Assembly (NCBI RefSeq): GCF_910592395.1
Contig: NC_088319.1
Coordinates: 16,618,001-16,682,000, forward strand
Direction of reading: 5' to 3'
Length of the DNA: 64,000 nt
Source: Lineus longissimus
Lineage: Eukaryota > Nemertea > Pilidiophora > Heteronemertea > Lineidae
A model generated the notes under the pieces. The model was not told the origin of the DNA. It worked only from the letters and a program-made list of their open reading frames with translations, and ran no database searches. Positions 23,976 through 38,247 of the stretch are shown here, one piece after another (the first letter of the stretch is position 1; each line of letters begins with the position of its first letter). The translations under genes and the position numbers were made by a program.

Positions 23976-24299
23976 GGCCATACCAGATAGATGTTAGTTT
24001 GCTGTTCTCAAAGAACTGCCTTAATGTGCCCACCAGAATGATGAACGATCGGCAACTACTGCAGCCTATTCTTGCCAGCGACATCCATGCAATACACGAT
24101 CTTCAACTTCCGATGATTTCCCATGAGCCTCAGGTACACGACTGGCCAATGGGTTTCTTGATTAGCCCGGATGATAAATGTTTGTCAGAATTGCTCCGCA
24201 CGGCAATGATGACCACAATTTCGCTCAAGATTTATACCCAACATTCTCTACTGCTCTCCGTTGACCTCTCAAAGATTTGATGAAAAGTAGTAATGGCTC

Positions 24300-27200
24300 A
24301 CGAACAACAGCAACATTTCGTCTTCTTTCCACAAATGGATAGATTCAACCTTATTTTTCCATTTTCAGAACCTGACCCACATAGGACCGGACAAAATGGC
24401 ACCAGTCACGAAACCTCTCTTACCACCAGCCGCCATGACTGAAGAAACGTGATTGATCTTTGTGTTCCGTTGCCAGTGACAGGTTGATCAGGACTGTAGA
24501 TGAACGAGCCAGCCTCTGTGGAATTGAACAATGATTGCACAAGTCTGGACGTTCCTCTTGTCATGATTTCGATAGATTGATCAGTTTGAGGCGTTTTCAA
24601 GTGGTCAATGAATCACGTTGTCTCATTTAGAGTAGAGTTGTGGAGGTTTCAGGGGAATTTATGGTTTGAGTAACTGCTATCAAGCTGAATCACTCCAAAC
24701 TCAAAAACACCAAAATCGCCACAGGAATTTCCGGACTGAAATATGATGTCTTTCTCATAACGCTTTCAGAAAAACATAATACCTTGCAGTGTCATCTTTA
24801 CAAGAGAGACGGACCAAACAAAGCTGACAGCAAAACCACATGGCTGACAACGACAAAAACTTCTACAGCCATCAAATCCACTGGGTTTCCATCCCTGTCA
24901 TAACATAAGGCCCTTGATGCCAAACGGTGTCAGATTTTATCCCATAATACAGCTCATGAAATCGAACACCGTAACAGCATTTTCAGCTTTATAACATAAT
25001 ATCATTTCTGTGAATAGGAATTAGGCTACAGAAGGTGTCAGCACTCATTTTTATGTTTTTCTATCTTCGGTTCTAGTGATCTCTGCAGTTATCATGGGGT
25101 GACTTGCCAGTCAAACTTGCCGTCTCTGATAGGTAATTTTCAGACAATAAGGAGATTTTTTGAATCAAGTTGGACGGCAAACCTTCCCAAGGAGTCTTAT
25201 GGACAAAGTAACTTGATTACGGATCCCCTCGAAGAAGAGCTACACCAGCAGATAATCACCTTCGCAAAAAACCATGACCAGCAAATGCACAAGATTCTTG
25301 CTTTATCAGTCCGTAATTCTTTCCGTGTTTTCGTAGAGATGTTTCGCTTGTCAGGTTACAGAACATGCATCAATTTTTAAAATCGAGCAAGGGAGCATCG
25401 AAGAAAAATTGACTTGAAAGAACTCATCATTTCAGTCAAATTAACCAGGAGTGCAGTGCATTTCACAATGTTTGCACACAAGAATACTATGTCAGATTGG
25501 GCTGAAACTCTCTTCGAGTGAATTACAAGTTAACTACACAGTTTTGTAAGGCAATATCATACTGAAATGTACATGATTTTCCTTCCAATGTTAGATGGAT
25601 TGAGTGCTAACGATTGTCTTGACTGACTATGCAAACATGACCCTGGTGACCAACCGCCCAACATAATCGGCAATCAAGAAAGCAGGAGAGTTTTTTTCAT
25701 CATTTCTCTACAAAATGATTCATCAAGAAACGTTATGAATTCATTTGATATTCGATGCGGCGCTATTTCCCGACCGCTTCTGATATTTTGGTTTCTGGAC
25801 GGAATTGTTTTGGCAGCGTACGTCAGGCTGCGATATCCATAGGGAGCTTGCTTACTCATCTAAGGGTGGATGGAGTTGTTGAGAGCATATGATTTGATGG
25901 TCGCCCTGTTGGGAGGGAAGTGTGTGAGGGCAGGAAGTGACTGGAGTGATCATAAGGGTCAAGCTGGTAGAGTCATTTGGTTTAACTCTAATTCTCAGGG
26001 TCATCACCCAGACAGTATCAGTGACTTGGGATCGGCTTCTGCAGCTATTGGTCACAGAGGTCAGTCATTCAGCCCCAGGACTGTTCCCCTACTTTACTCC
26101 ACCGACCAGATAGACACCGACACAGACGCATTGATTAAGCAAGTACGAAAGTTCCAATCAATGTCAGTATAGGGGCATCCGTTTGGCATTCCAATCGCCC
26201 CGAGGCCAGCATGCTAATGGTCTGTATTCTAACCATGATGTCATATGCAGACCATATGCCTCAAGTCACTGAATATGAAATTAACAGATTATGTAAGGCT
26301 GTTGATTAACTTCTTTAGGTGACATAGCAATGCTGTAGTATGGTTTAACAGTAACGTCATCGACATACCAACCGATTACATAACCCTTTAAGTCTACTGG
26401 GACCCGGACTATACCGTAATAAGGCGTTATGTTGAGACGGAACAGTTGGCGCAATCACGCAGTACACTCACAGCGTGTAATCAAGCCTCGGCGGCAATTA
26501 ACAAGGTTTTAATCATGTTATGATAACGCCTGATGAAATTGTGCAAATTGGTGGAGGCAGGATGCAACCTTAAAGACCCAAGGGACGGGCAATCGCGGCC
26601 TTGGATGCTGATTCATGGAGATGAAACCGCATTTAATACGCGCCAGGGAACCCGATACTGACCAACAGGGATCTTATGCCGTCAACAGGTTTTTGATCCT
26701 GAATTTTGCAATTCTTATGGGAATGATTTCTGTGAGTCACAAAAGAAATTATTCTACAATGTTTGAAGAAGTTGTCAGATTGCTGCAGGCATCATGGTTA
26801 TGAAATTACATCTCCGAAACCCGGGAGACTTCCCTGTGTGTTTTGAAGGGAGGCCGCAAAGTAAATAGTCAAAGGGCGGAAAGATTCCTCTGAAACCCGC
26901 GATAATTTGAAGTCGGAAAGTATAAACTGATACCACTTTCAGTCAGATGTTTTGACTTCAAATCTATCATATATCAAAAAGTCAGGTTCGTGCAGTTTAA
27001 ATTTGAAATTGAATTTGACGATGAGCGGACCACACCTTCAAAGTTGAAGCTGAGGTTGACATCATTCGTTTGTTATGACTTTTGAATGACCTATCTCACA
27101 ATAGAGGGCATTCAATTACTGACTGACAGAATGATATTCTCAGTTCTTCTAAATTTCCGAAACACAATACGGCAGCTAACTGTTCAAGCCTTATCCCATC

Positions 27201-30200
27201 ATTGTGCTGTCTAGAGTTGCCGACATCATGGAAATTCTGGCACCAAAAGTGTCAGAATCTTTTCAAAATGAGAAGCGCACATCATATCTTCTTCTTGAAC
27301 ATGGCTTTACAATCTTAACAAGACATCTCCGAGACCTATACACCTATCTTTGACAAAACATCTTTGTCCCGGAGCATTTCTATCCATTTGCTATGTCAGC
27401 TATCAGGATGATATGACGACTACTGTCATTTGGTGAAAGCCTTTACAACAAACCTGGTCAATTGTGGAATCGTTTCATTCTCGAACAAAAAGCTTTCTCG
27501 TTTCATGATGAAGCCCGAGTTCCAACAATGCTAATCGTGCTATACTCAGGCTGAATAAAGTATCGTGAAAATTGGTTTATTCGACAATTATCACTTCTAC
27601 CCCTCTAAGGACCAAGGGTCTTCAATTGAGGTGTGAGAAAGGGTCCGTCACATGGGGATGACCCATCGCCTAGTGACCCTTGACTTCAATCGCACACAAC
27701 TGAACAGTCAAAGGTGTCTTCTATAGAGAACAGGTTCTGTCTCGGATATGGAGACCACCTCCGTGACAGCTTGGCGTCTCTCATCCGAGATGGACAAGCT
27801 GTGGACAAGCTAGGGAATCTTTCACATTCAGATCGTTTGCTTTACTTCGAATTAGTGGAACCTTCTTGGAAGCTGTCTTGGGTAGAATACTTAGAGAAAG
27901 ATTCCAGGTTTCAAGAGGATCTGTGGTCTACATGATCTTGGATAGGATGACCAGGGTTAACCAATGATGGCACCCGTTGACAATAAGTTTATGAAAGGCC
28001 TTTCATAACCTCAGATCAAGTACCGTTCATTCACGGTGCAGGCTGGTCAGCCAAATTTGATCAGATCACCCGAGTGACTGGTTTTCAATAGCTTCATGCC
28101 CCTGTCATGACATTTAGTGTCATACTCTCAAATTCTGTACTCGTTGGCCTCTTATTGTTAGAATTTGGTTTGTATGTTATTTCAACATCAATGCTTGTCT
28201 GGTAAGCAAGATCATAATAAATGATATTTCAATGCATTCCTTGCGCTTTTCAAGTTGTTGGCTGTGCAAGTGAACTTCCTTCTAAGTATAATTTGGTTAA
28301 GTTTGATGATGACAGGAATGAAGAAGTCAGTAACCAATCAAGGTCCTTGGTGACCCTTGACTGACAGAGCCTTGTCGAAAGAGGACGGGACTACTGTGGT
28401 AGACGGCCAGTCGTAATTGGCAGGGTACTTCACAGCGAGATGGAAGGAGTTCTCAGCCAAAGGATGTTGAGACAACTGATGGAGTGAGCAGGGCTGGAGC
28501 AGCAGCCAGTGCCGATACTCCCCTGTAGTGAGAGAAGAAAGTCAAAAGGGGATCCCATCAAGTTCAAATCAGCTTTAAATTTGCCACCCATCTCACGTAC
28601 CGTTACCATGTTCAGCACAGCTGGTTCAGTTTACGGTATGGTGGCTTGGTTTCCCGCAGCAATCAACAGGTAGTGTAAGCAAGATCAGCCACAAGTAGGT
28701 GTAAGCTATCCTCAGCAACCTAGGAACGGATCTCCTATGATATGGATACAATTAGATTCGATTCCATGCTTTTCCGGATGCGTGATTCCAACCTCAAATA
28801 TTGAGAAATACGTTCTTTCCGACACACACAGGTGAATGAATTTAGGAAGCTTTCTATGGAAGTTTACTATTGTTGACTTATACAAATTTAAAATTCTGCT
28901 ATCAATAGTTCGTTTTTATACTGAGTTGTGCATCTACAGCAAGCTTTGTTAATTAACCAGCGATAATAAATAATGCAAACCTCTACAAGCTTTTTATCTC
29001 AATTTTGCAAACTACAAAGGCTTATTGAAATAACTGTTACCAAAGTGCACTCAACTCAATTAGTCGATGTGTGCATATTTAATCACATTGATAAAGAGTT
29101 TCAAATGTTCACCTTGGGGCAGTTTGAAATGAAATATACCTTTGAAGAGAAACAGTCATAAAATTGGTTTTGAAACCTTTTTGGTTTGATGTATCAGTGT
29201 ATCTATTGTTTGCTGTAGGCCACTTTGAACAGTTGAAATCAACAAAGTTACGAAATGTGTCGACTAATAGAAGGCCGATTTGAATTCAAACCATTGTTAG
29301 CTTTCTCTATGCACGCCCACAGGATTTTCTCATTGTCAAAGTCAAATTCATCCCCCTGGCCGCCCTTTTTCAAAGCTTCATCTCATTTCAATGATAATTC
29401 ATCAATAACAACGGCGGCTTATCTGATGCGTAAAGGGAATCTTCCGAGAGCATAAAATGAATAGAAATTTATGTCTGATCATCAGAGAAGCTCCAATGCC
29501 TCGGTGACAGCCGTCAAATCGGCATTGTTCGATTAGTTTCTGCTCGATTGACGTATTGACAAATGCTGTTCTAGTAATGCAATTACCCCCACTTCTGAAT
29601 GATTATCGGAAATGGCTTGCTCCTTGCCTAGATCAACCATCTAAGATTTCTTGCCAACAAGACAAGTCTCAGACAATGAATGGTTAACAGTAGCATATGA
29701 TTTCCATACAATGCAGCACACACACTTGTTATCTTTCAGTGTATCAATGTGGACATCAATTCTAAAATTGAAATATGAATTTATGAATCTAAATTGTGGG
29801 AAAGCTGCTGGCGATAAAAAAATCAATACTGCGAATGAATCTTCCTAAGACCATACCTTCTGCTGCCAGAGCAGTTGTGGCCGTGCATACTGTGGGCACA
29901 GTGAATGTGCCTGTAACCAAATTGCAGGCTTCAGCGCTGTGGGCTTACTGCGAGCTTCTCCAGCATGCTTTTGTCCAGGCGCAGCACTCGGACAAATTCT
30001 TTTTAAAATGTTTCACCAAAAAGTTAGCACCTGGACAATTTCATGATATCAGCAGAGCCCCCATATTGATTTTGCCAATTGCAGCAAACCCCATTTCATT
30101 TAATAGATTACTTCGGAATACCTTTTCCGTTCTCCGGCATCAATCTCTTGAGCTACATACCAATTTTTCCATCTGAACCCCATTTAGTTCCGCAACTGGA

Positions 30201-30890
30201 GAGCAACGTGAAGTGCTTTCAATGACTTCCCATGCCAGAAGCAGCAATCTTGCCGTGCGCAGCAAAAGTAGCAAACTGTGTGTTTTTGCCGCAGAAAATA
30301 TTGAGACTAATGATATCTGACTTGAGGTGATTGCGACTCTCTGGTAGCACGATCAGGATTTTTAAGTGGAAGCTCACAGGCTGTGTCTATGACTCTGTAT
30401 TGGAGATTGTGAAGTACTCTGCAGACAGGGTGTCAGAAGTCATTCACTGAAGGGAAGCCATAAATGAAGCACATCTGCCATGGAGAGTGGTTATCTCTCC
30501 AATATAGTGTCCGATTTTATTGATTTTCACAAATACAGTATCAAACACTGCATTGGAGAATGCGATATGCGCCACACAGGAAGTGGCCATTCTGATTGCC
30601 CCTATATGCAAATTAAAATCCAGGATATACCGGTCTGACGCTGGTAGGCTCGAGGGAATACAGCGGTAGATTCCGCTACATGCTTCCCTGAGGCTGGCAT
30701 CGCTGCAAAAATCTGTGACGGAATGCCAATTCTACGCCGGGGAAAAGTCAAACATCCAGTCCGCCCATGGGTGACAACATCCATGATTCCTCAGTTTGCC
30801 AACTCGACAACCTATCAATCCGCATTTTATACAAACACTCTAGGTCTGTAACCAAAGGTTGCCGTGGCAATGTAAACAGTTGCCAAGGAT
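24300..30890. other. intron 1 stretch with no identified feature
   Basis: I see only short reading frames on both strands, none with a recognisable motif, and no tandem repeat. An open plus-strand frame near 29.80-30.18 kb (about 126 codons) has no recognisable family motif, so I did not call it. Confidence 0.6.
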
Positions 30891-30910
30891 GACTTGGATG
30901 ATTTTCGGAG

Positions 30911-31168
30911 ATTTCTGCCCAAGGCTTGGTTTCTCCAAGTCAGTTTTATGCAAGTCTTGCTGCAAACTATTTTGTCTCAAATGAAGTTGACCCATATCAG
31001 CCATGCCTTTTTCTACATTTTCTACAAGAAATCTACATTGAAACAGACTGCAGTCCTAATCGCAAGATGGAACGTTTACATCAAATATTTGCGCGAATGG
31101 AACAGCGAATGATGAATCTTGGGGCTGGTTACCACAGGAGTTTTTCTGATTCAAGTGATTCAGTTTAA
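30911..31168 (+). CDS. unidentified terminal-exon-like reading frame inside Eph intron 1 (opposite strand)
   Basis: A stop-free plus-strand frame of about 85 codons ending in TAA at 31166-31168. The translation looks protein-like: S-Q-F-Y-A-S-L-A-A-N-Y-F, then D-P-Y-Q-P-C-L-F-L-H-F-L-Q-E-I-Y, then M-E-R-L-H-Q-I-F-A-R-M-E-Q-R-M, and a Ser/Asp-rich tail F-S-D-S-S-D-S. There is no good start codon; the frame is closed by TGA at 30899-30901. The most plausible beginning is therefore a splice acceptor, either CCCAAG before 30923 or TCCAAGTCAG before 30943. Two AATAAA signals (31231 and 31241) and a T-rich tract (31256-31270) follow the stop, as at a normal 3' gene end. I do not recognise the protein. 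It could be the last exon of a nested gene, a truncated retrocopy, or a chance frame. No upstream partner exon was found. Confidence 0.35.
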   Translation: MSAQGLVSPSQFYASLAANYFVSNEVDPYQPCLFLHFLQEIYIETDCSPNRKMERLHQIFARMEQRMMNLGAGYHRSFSDSSDSV

Positions 31169-31230
31169 TCAAAGTTGGGATGGCAACAATTGACAAATGT
31201 CAACAGATTCAATTCTTCATGGGAAATTGG

Positions 31231-31246
31231 AATAAATTTCAATAAA
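31231..31246 (+). terminator. tandem poly(A) signals after the unidentified frame
   Basis: Two AATAAA hexamers 10 bp apart, 63 nt after the TAA. They are followed 10-25 nt later by a T-rich stretch resembling a downstream cleavage element. The arrangement fits a real 3' end on the plus strand. The T-rich stretch ends CTTCAG, so a splice acceptor is an alternative reading. Confidence 0.4.
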
Positions 31247-32774
31247 AGATTTGAGATTTTTTTTTCTTCAGTTTTAGGTTGGAGTGGTCTTTTTTCTCTT
31301 GAAATACCTAGCTGCTATGTACGTGGAAGCCTGGCGAGATTATGAAAAAATTCGTTTGTAACATTTTGCATAACCCATGATCTGATAAATTTCAGAAAAA
31401 TTATCAGATATTTCCAATATGATCCAGAGTTGAAATGAGTTTAGCAACCTTACACAATAGAAACGAGGAATAACCAGAAAATCCACTCAATATTTTTACG
31501 AGGTGAGCATTTTTCAAGAATTCCAGATCTAGGCTTTGTGATATCTACATAGTCACAACAACAAAAAAACTTTCGAAAAAGCAAACATAACCAAAAATCA
31601 ATAAATTTTGTTCGATCTCCAATAGAATTTTCAATAAGACTCGTTTGATGAACTCAGAATGGCAAATTGACTGTTCAAAATGCACACTGGCTTCAGTCCT
31701 TGTTGCAGTGAATTATTTAGGCTGTAGCACATTCCATTTCACCCCAAAAAGAACCAGGATTCCGTCCATTTGCAGAGCTTCACATACAGTTTTATCTTCT
31801 CTTCTTTGGATAACATTGAGCGGGAGGTGGGAGTGGCAACTTCACCCCAAGGCAGATAAAATGGATAATAAGCTATAAAAATCCTTTTAAATTTCCGATA
31901 AACTCAATTACATCTGCAATAATAGGACAATAATTGTGTCAAAATAGATACCGACAGCCTTTTCATATGAAATATACTCCTACATACTCTCTGAGATAGA
32001 AATCGGAAATCGCTCAGAAGATTCAGCATTCTCCAGTACCGGGATTGACTTTTTAATCTGGTTTTCACTGCAGTGCCTTTGACCGTGATTTTGGAGAGTT
32101 TCTCTAATATCTTCAAAAGGGATGCTCAAGTCATACAAATATCTATCAAGAGCTTCTTCTTGTATAAATGAGAGATGATGAGGCAGGATTTCAATTCTAT
32201 TGAGATTGGTGTTCTATTGAAATCGGCTGGTCGGGTTTCAAAAGAACACTTCTAGTGTTGCTTCTAGGTTCTGAAATTAACTTTACTCTTTAACCCCTCA
32301 GAGCAATTTTCGGTTCTTACTAAGTAGTAGCCTGGGAAAGCCAACATTTCAGGAACCCATGGCTTGCTACTGCCAGTCAACGGCCATCTGGCTGCATAGA
32401 GAAAATTCCGCTCATCCCATCACAAGGAGTCATTATCAGCGTAGATGCCAAGAGATGTTATCCGTGACAATATTTAGGCATGCTCTATCAGTTTGGTATG
32501 CAACTCTTCATCAGGAAATAAACACCATATACATAACGAACAAGCCTCTTCCTGTCCAACATGCTCCCGGTTGATAAGAAAGTGACAAGAAGGCAGTCAT
32601 GTCTGGAAGAATATTTCCTCACAAAAGGACTTTTTACATAAAGAGTGATAACCTTCAGAACCTGTACTTGCATTGAGGTGGCCCGTACTTATGTATCTTA
32701 CTTGCCATCAAAAGGGGAACAAAGTCGGATTCTGAAGGTCAAATGTCAAGAATAGGATATACCTCAGGTGATTG

Positions 32775-32855
32775 TGACCTATTTGACGCAGGTTCAAGGT
32801 CATCAAACTGTCATATAGGTCAAGGTCATAAATGAACATTTGACACTGAAGGTCA
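32775..32855 (+). promoter_or_regulatory. cluster of nuclear-receptor half-sites
   Basis: Two exact TCAAGGTCA sequences (32794-32802 and 32820-32828) and one TGAAGGTCA (32847-32855) stand in the same orientation at a spacing of 26-27 bp. An inverted TGACCT lies at 32775-32780. TCAAGGTCA is the known extended half-site for ERR and NR5A (SF-1/LRH-1) receptors. The region may equally be a dispersed repeat that happens to carry this motif. Confidence 0.45.
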
Positions 32856-33199
32856 CCTTCAGATTGCTTTGTCAAAGAGGACAACAAAAATAATCTCTTC
32901 TGATCTCCCATCATCATCCTGCCATTATCCGGCCTCGGGGATTGCTGAGTACAACATCGCAATCTGCGATCACCAGTTGCCGACAACGTAATCATCGCTG
33001 CCATCGGAAAGAGATGCCAAGAACAGCTTCGCGCACAGAACTACCTGATTGTGGCGTATCGGTGAAATCGACGAGCCACGATTGCAATTGACAGCATACC
33101 CCTCAGGTCTGTCAGAATAGCGACGCTATCGAACGCAAGATCGGATGGAAATTATAACGAGATTAACAGAATATTCCAAATCTGTAATGAGCATTCGGC

Positions 33200-36100
33200 C
33201 ACTGGGGAAAAAACAGGAACAGGAAGCGTGTGCTTATTATCTGCCATGAAAACATGGCATCTGACATCAAATATTGAGGATTTTATTTTTTAGGACTGAG
33301 AGACCTTGGCATTTGGTGGCATCATCAAACTTACTGCCGACACAAGTCAGTCGATATTATGGGTTCAAATTCATATCAGGAAACACCCGCAATCCTTGCC
33401 AACGCCCGACAACGAAAAACAAGCCCATAAATCCAAGATGGTCCCCTAAACAATTGTATGAGGCAAGGCACCAAATTTATACTCGCACACGGAGACGTTA
33501 ACTTGGAGTTATGACGAATTCATTCCATTATGGGATGTCTTCTGCAGACTTCATCAAGACGGTGGTAAAACGAGTCTTCTGGCGTGTGCGCACTTGTTGA
33601 TTTGGGCCCTATGGGATAGTTTGCATCTGCCAGGTAATTCTGTTGCCATGGAAACCTTTTACTTTGGCCATTTGAGGTAAATTGGTTGGCTCCATTGGGG
33701 AATGGAGGAATGTAGGTTTAGCGGTTACAGGAAGGATCTACTTTGCGTAGTGGTGGAGTGCTGGCCATTGGATCAAGTGGGTTGGGTTCAACACTCCTTT
33801 AGAACAGTTCTTGTTTTGAACAAGCTGGCTCCCTCATGGATGGGGCAGCGTGTAAGTCGACAGATCATGCTAATTCATGTGGATATCTTGTCAGACTTCA
33901 CAGTCTCAACCCTTTTCTGTCAATGCAATACAGATATTTGGGGGCTGTCTCGTTTAAAGGTAAAAGCTATGTGCCAGGTCGGGCATGTCAAGTTCTTTGT
34001 TTCCTAAACAAACTTTCGTGACAGAATATTATGCTGAAGCAAATCTATTCTGACAGTTAAGATGAATATAGACACAGCATACATATTCTGAGACATATCT
34101 CCAAGCTACATAAGATGGTTGCACTTATAAATAATTTTCTTGCTGTCGGCAAGTGCAAAAATCTATAAGACTTGCGGTTAGCTGTCAGGATGCTGCGATG
34201 TGGCAGCGGGATTCACCGCGCTGTTGACTTACTTGTGTGTTTTTTTACATATTGATGGTTTGCAGTGTAAGTAACGCAATACTCTCATCAATCTCAGATT
34301 ACTATCTACTCGGCGGATACACAAGCTGGGGCCCAAACATAGTGGAACCAAACTAGTGCAAATAGAGAAAGAAGCAGACCTTTGTAACTACTTTGCTGCC
34401 AGAATATATTCAGTGCAGTGTTCTGACTGCCTGCACGAGGGATACTACACAAGCAAATATATGGAAGCCATCTCTCGCTGAGAGCAAACTTTGCCCTAAC
34501 TCAATTGCCTCAATCTTCTGCTGTGCATACAAATTGCATCGTAGTTATTTTGTTAGTATGTCCACCGATGATTGGACATGGCCTTTGTAGATGGGTAACA
34601 ACCTTATGAAGATCTTTGAAAGAGAAACTCCAAACCACTTGTGACATGGCATTACCCTTTCTTATTCTGAAGAAACGATTATGATGACCATTCCAGATAA
34701 AGATGCCTATCTCGTCTTGGAATCCAAACTCAAAAGCAGCTGAATCAAAGCTTGTACTTTATACGATCATTGTAAGATATGTGTTCTTTGAGCAGTGGTC
34801 GTGGTCAGATTTTGTAATATTGCGTTCTTGTAGACAAGAATTTGATTCAAAGGTGTCTAGGTGTTGTTTATAAACATCATTAGGTTTTAAAGTACTTTGA
34901 AGGAATTTGTCTGATTTGGTATTCTGACTAACGTTAGTTAATATAATGGCTAGCCCAAGGGCAAAACATCATAGGGGACTCTAATAGGTCACCACAGCAG
35001 CTGACTTTGACTGCCAGCTACAAAATTGAAAATTGATGGCCAACATCTAACACAGAACTAGAAGAAGCTCACCAGAGATCACTATGTAAACTGGTTCTTA
35101 AGAAAACAAATCATTCTTCTTTATGTGGTGACAAGCAGTCTCGATTTATGATAACATAACACAAATTTATCAGCAAATTGCTTTTCACATTTTTAGAATC
35201 TTATCAGTCAGTGGGCCTGGGTAGACTAACTGATTTTTTCCCAACTTCACATATCATTTGCTGACAGGGAGTCATGATTACTAAGTCATTTTGCAGATCA
35301 AGCTAGATAGAAAGCTAACCTGGAGTAAAATGATATGAACTCAGAGATAGGTATAACTTTTCTCAAAGATAAGAGTTGTTGCTTCCTTAACACTGGCACC
35401 TTGTGAGATATGTCTGTGTCCTAAGGCAAGATGCTTGTCTTGTCTTGAGAAGGAAACTGGCCCCAGCACCAGTCAGATAAGAAGCCAATGACGAGAGACA
35501 AGAACATGATAATGGATCATGTCACAATTGGTCCCGAAGTGGATATCCCAATCAAGAAATCAGACTGCTTTCCGGGCAATGTTCTGACTTTTATGAATCT
35601 GCATTAAGATTTGTTTTTATTTGGCACCGATTATGACAAAATGCTTTCGAGTTTATTTGGCAGGGATGGCAATAAGGCGAAGCGGTTGGCCAGTGTTTGG
35701 TGTGCCATCAAATTACATCAAGAATTTCCAAAGAATATATCACGACCTTCCAAAGTTGGGCTTGCCGTATATCTGATACCATCGATTTCATGCTTTCAGA
35801 ACACAGTCTGAATTGGCATGAGGCCCGTTCTTCTCTCCCTGAACAGGATACTTGGCACTTGTATGGGTAAGATCTGCATATCTTGCAACATTGGAACAAG
35901 AGCATCGGATAGTTTACCCTTGCCATGTTGCTCAGATCGAACAAGATATTTCTCCATGTTATCACCCCAGGTGAATCTCAAACCTCAAATTCTAAACCGG
36001 AACAATATTGACATAGAAAGTGGTAAAGTTGCTCTTTTCTAGTCTGCGCAACACACCTTGGAAACTAATTCCACAATATACACTACATTACATTCCCATA

Positions 36101-38200
36101 GAGAAAGGGTGATGGTAGAGACTTGTAATGTGAATGAATGCCGATGGCAACTTTTTGCCTGTTTTTCAAACCTCCGCTGTGAGAATTGATCGATTGGCTC
36201 AAATTTCAAATACTTTTCGCGATAAGCAAATAATTCCTCAGACAGACCCATGTCTCTTTAGGCCTATATATTACACCAGGAAAAGTCTATACCTGAGTTT
36301 ATGATTCAGCCATGTGACTTTCCCGCTCTGGAATTTGATTCCATGGAAAGACGAGACACGTCAATCCCGCCCAAGGCTGGGATTTAACGTGAAGAAATAT
36401 CCATAGTAATTTCTGTTGATACAACTGGCACTTACACTTATGGCTGACATGGACCACCTGGGACCAAATCGATGCGGAATATAAAGTTTAAAGATACGAT
36501 TTGAACTGTCGGAGATGGCGGGTTTCCAGTTTCAGTAGATAGAATATTTGTCAGGTAACATGTCTGCAGGGCAGTTCAATTTTGGCGGGACTGCACAAAA
36601 TCTGACCCTCGGGATGGCTGTGTCAGCGTTCAGAGGACAGTCAAGCTCTTTGGTAAACATTCAAGCACCATGTCAGTCTGTCTGATACAAATAAACAGTA
36701 ATCTCTTCCCGACTATTTGTGTCCTTGGCGTTCCGTTTCTATGTATCTAGGTCTCCTATTCCCAGGCGCAGCTGTCACCACCTGAGAGGATTGGATACGC
36801 ACGCCGTTACCGGAATCGGCCATGTTGACATATGTAGAGTATGTTTTAGCTAAATCCACATGGCCACGGTCTGTCCGTGGCCATCAGTAGTAGATTCTAC
36901 TCTTGCCGATGGTCACATGAAATGCAAATATGCACTATTTGATTTGGTGGTGATATTGAAATGGTTGCACTGAAATTCTATGGCGGGATTGTTCGAGAGA
37001 TTTTTCGCGGCCTGGAGGGTTTGGAGTTCGGTAGAAATTATCGAGAGATGGTACACACTGCTGGTTCAACTGGTGTGTAGGACTTGCTATATAGACCATT
37101 GGGTCAGGGGTGTTTGTAGGTGTTCCAGATTTTGAGGGCATCTTTTCTGTTCGCATTCCCTGCTCCTGGTTGAAACTTCTGGAGTGGTCCACACTACATT
37201 GCACTGTCAACCAAGAGGTCGCCACCAAGTGCCAATTTTCCATTGAGGCTGCGTAAAATCCACGCCACGCCACTCGTCCGCAGCTGCTCTTCCAAATGCA
37301 TAATGCAGGTTGACGACCCGTGGCTCTTACCAGTCTTTCGCCCTCCTTAGGAGAGCTCTTAAGATTCAACTATAAGCCGCATAGCACTTGACTAACAAAG
37401 GCAAAAATTCCCATATCAATTCAGTTTACTTTTGGTTATGATGACTTTATGGTAATTAAACGAGTATGGTAATTGAACAAGTAGTGTGTGATTTTCGAGT
37501 GCCTTTGTTGGTTTTTGAGGACTTGGATATCAATGGAAGACAGTTGGTCAAGTTACTAGTGAAAGTTGTTTGTAGCGATTTCATCATGGATGGGTCACAG
37601 AGGCAAAATATCATTTCATAAGCAAGTTCTCTACATAATTCATTGACATCAATTATGCAGAGGGTTAAAGATGTGAATATATTTTCAGCTTCTAATCCAT
37701 AGCCAAGAGAATCCAAGAAATGTCTCACTTAATGACACTTCAGAGAAATTCATACAGATTGCTCTGCATCCCCATCTCCTGAGAGGGTATAAAATTATCA
37801 TCTATTCTCGCCGTCATTAAAATCACATCAATTATGCCGCCATCTTAGCTACTTGTTGCGCTATGAGTTGTACAGCTTCTTCGTCAATATGATGTGAAGT
37901 CTGGAGAGACACAAATTGTTGCATGCACAGCGTAGCCGCAGTTGGAAGTTGCCAGCCAAGCTCAACTCAGACGAAAGAAATAGCGAAATACTGGAAGCGA
38001 AGTTGTGTACGTTGTTATGAAGCCTCCCAAAAGCTCGTCTATAAGAAGAAGCCCCTGATTAACACGAGAACTGTTTCCATTCATTTCGTACAACGAGTGA
38101 AGTTTTTGTACTGCTGTACTCCATTCAAAATCAGGTCTTTTAACAGATAAGTAGTGGTATTGACTTCCTGAAAATACACTTTGGGGCCTCCCTATATTTG
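33200..38200. other. intron 1 stretch with no identified feature
   Basis: Mostly A+T-rich intron with scattered short frames. One minus-strand frame at 36935-37369 (144 codons) runs in the same direction as the Eph gene, but has no family motif and no clear pair of splice sites. One exact TAGGCCTA palindrome lies at 36259-36266. Confidence 0.55.
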
Positions 38201-38201
38201 C

Positions 38202-38247
38202 TCCAAATCTAAGATGGCCGCCATCAGTCAAAATGGCTGCCATTTAC
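38202..38247 (-). repeat. dispersed GCCATTTT/GCCATCTT repeat, copy 3
   Basis: On the minus strand it reads GGCAGCCATTTTGACTGATG, then GGCGGCCATCTTAGA. The half-unit order matches copies 1 and 2, but the orientation is opposite. Confidence 0.75.

Noticed and set aside
36935-37369. 144-codon minus-strand frame
   Set aside because: No family motif, no paired splice sites in frame, and composition compatible with chance.
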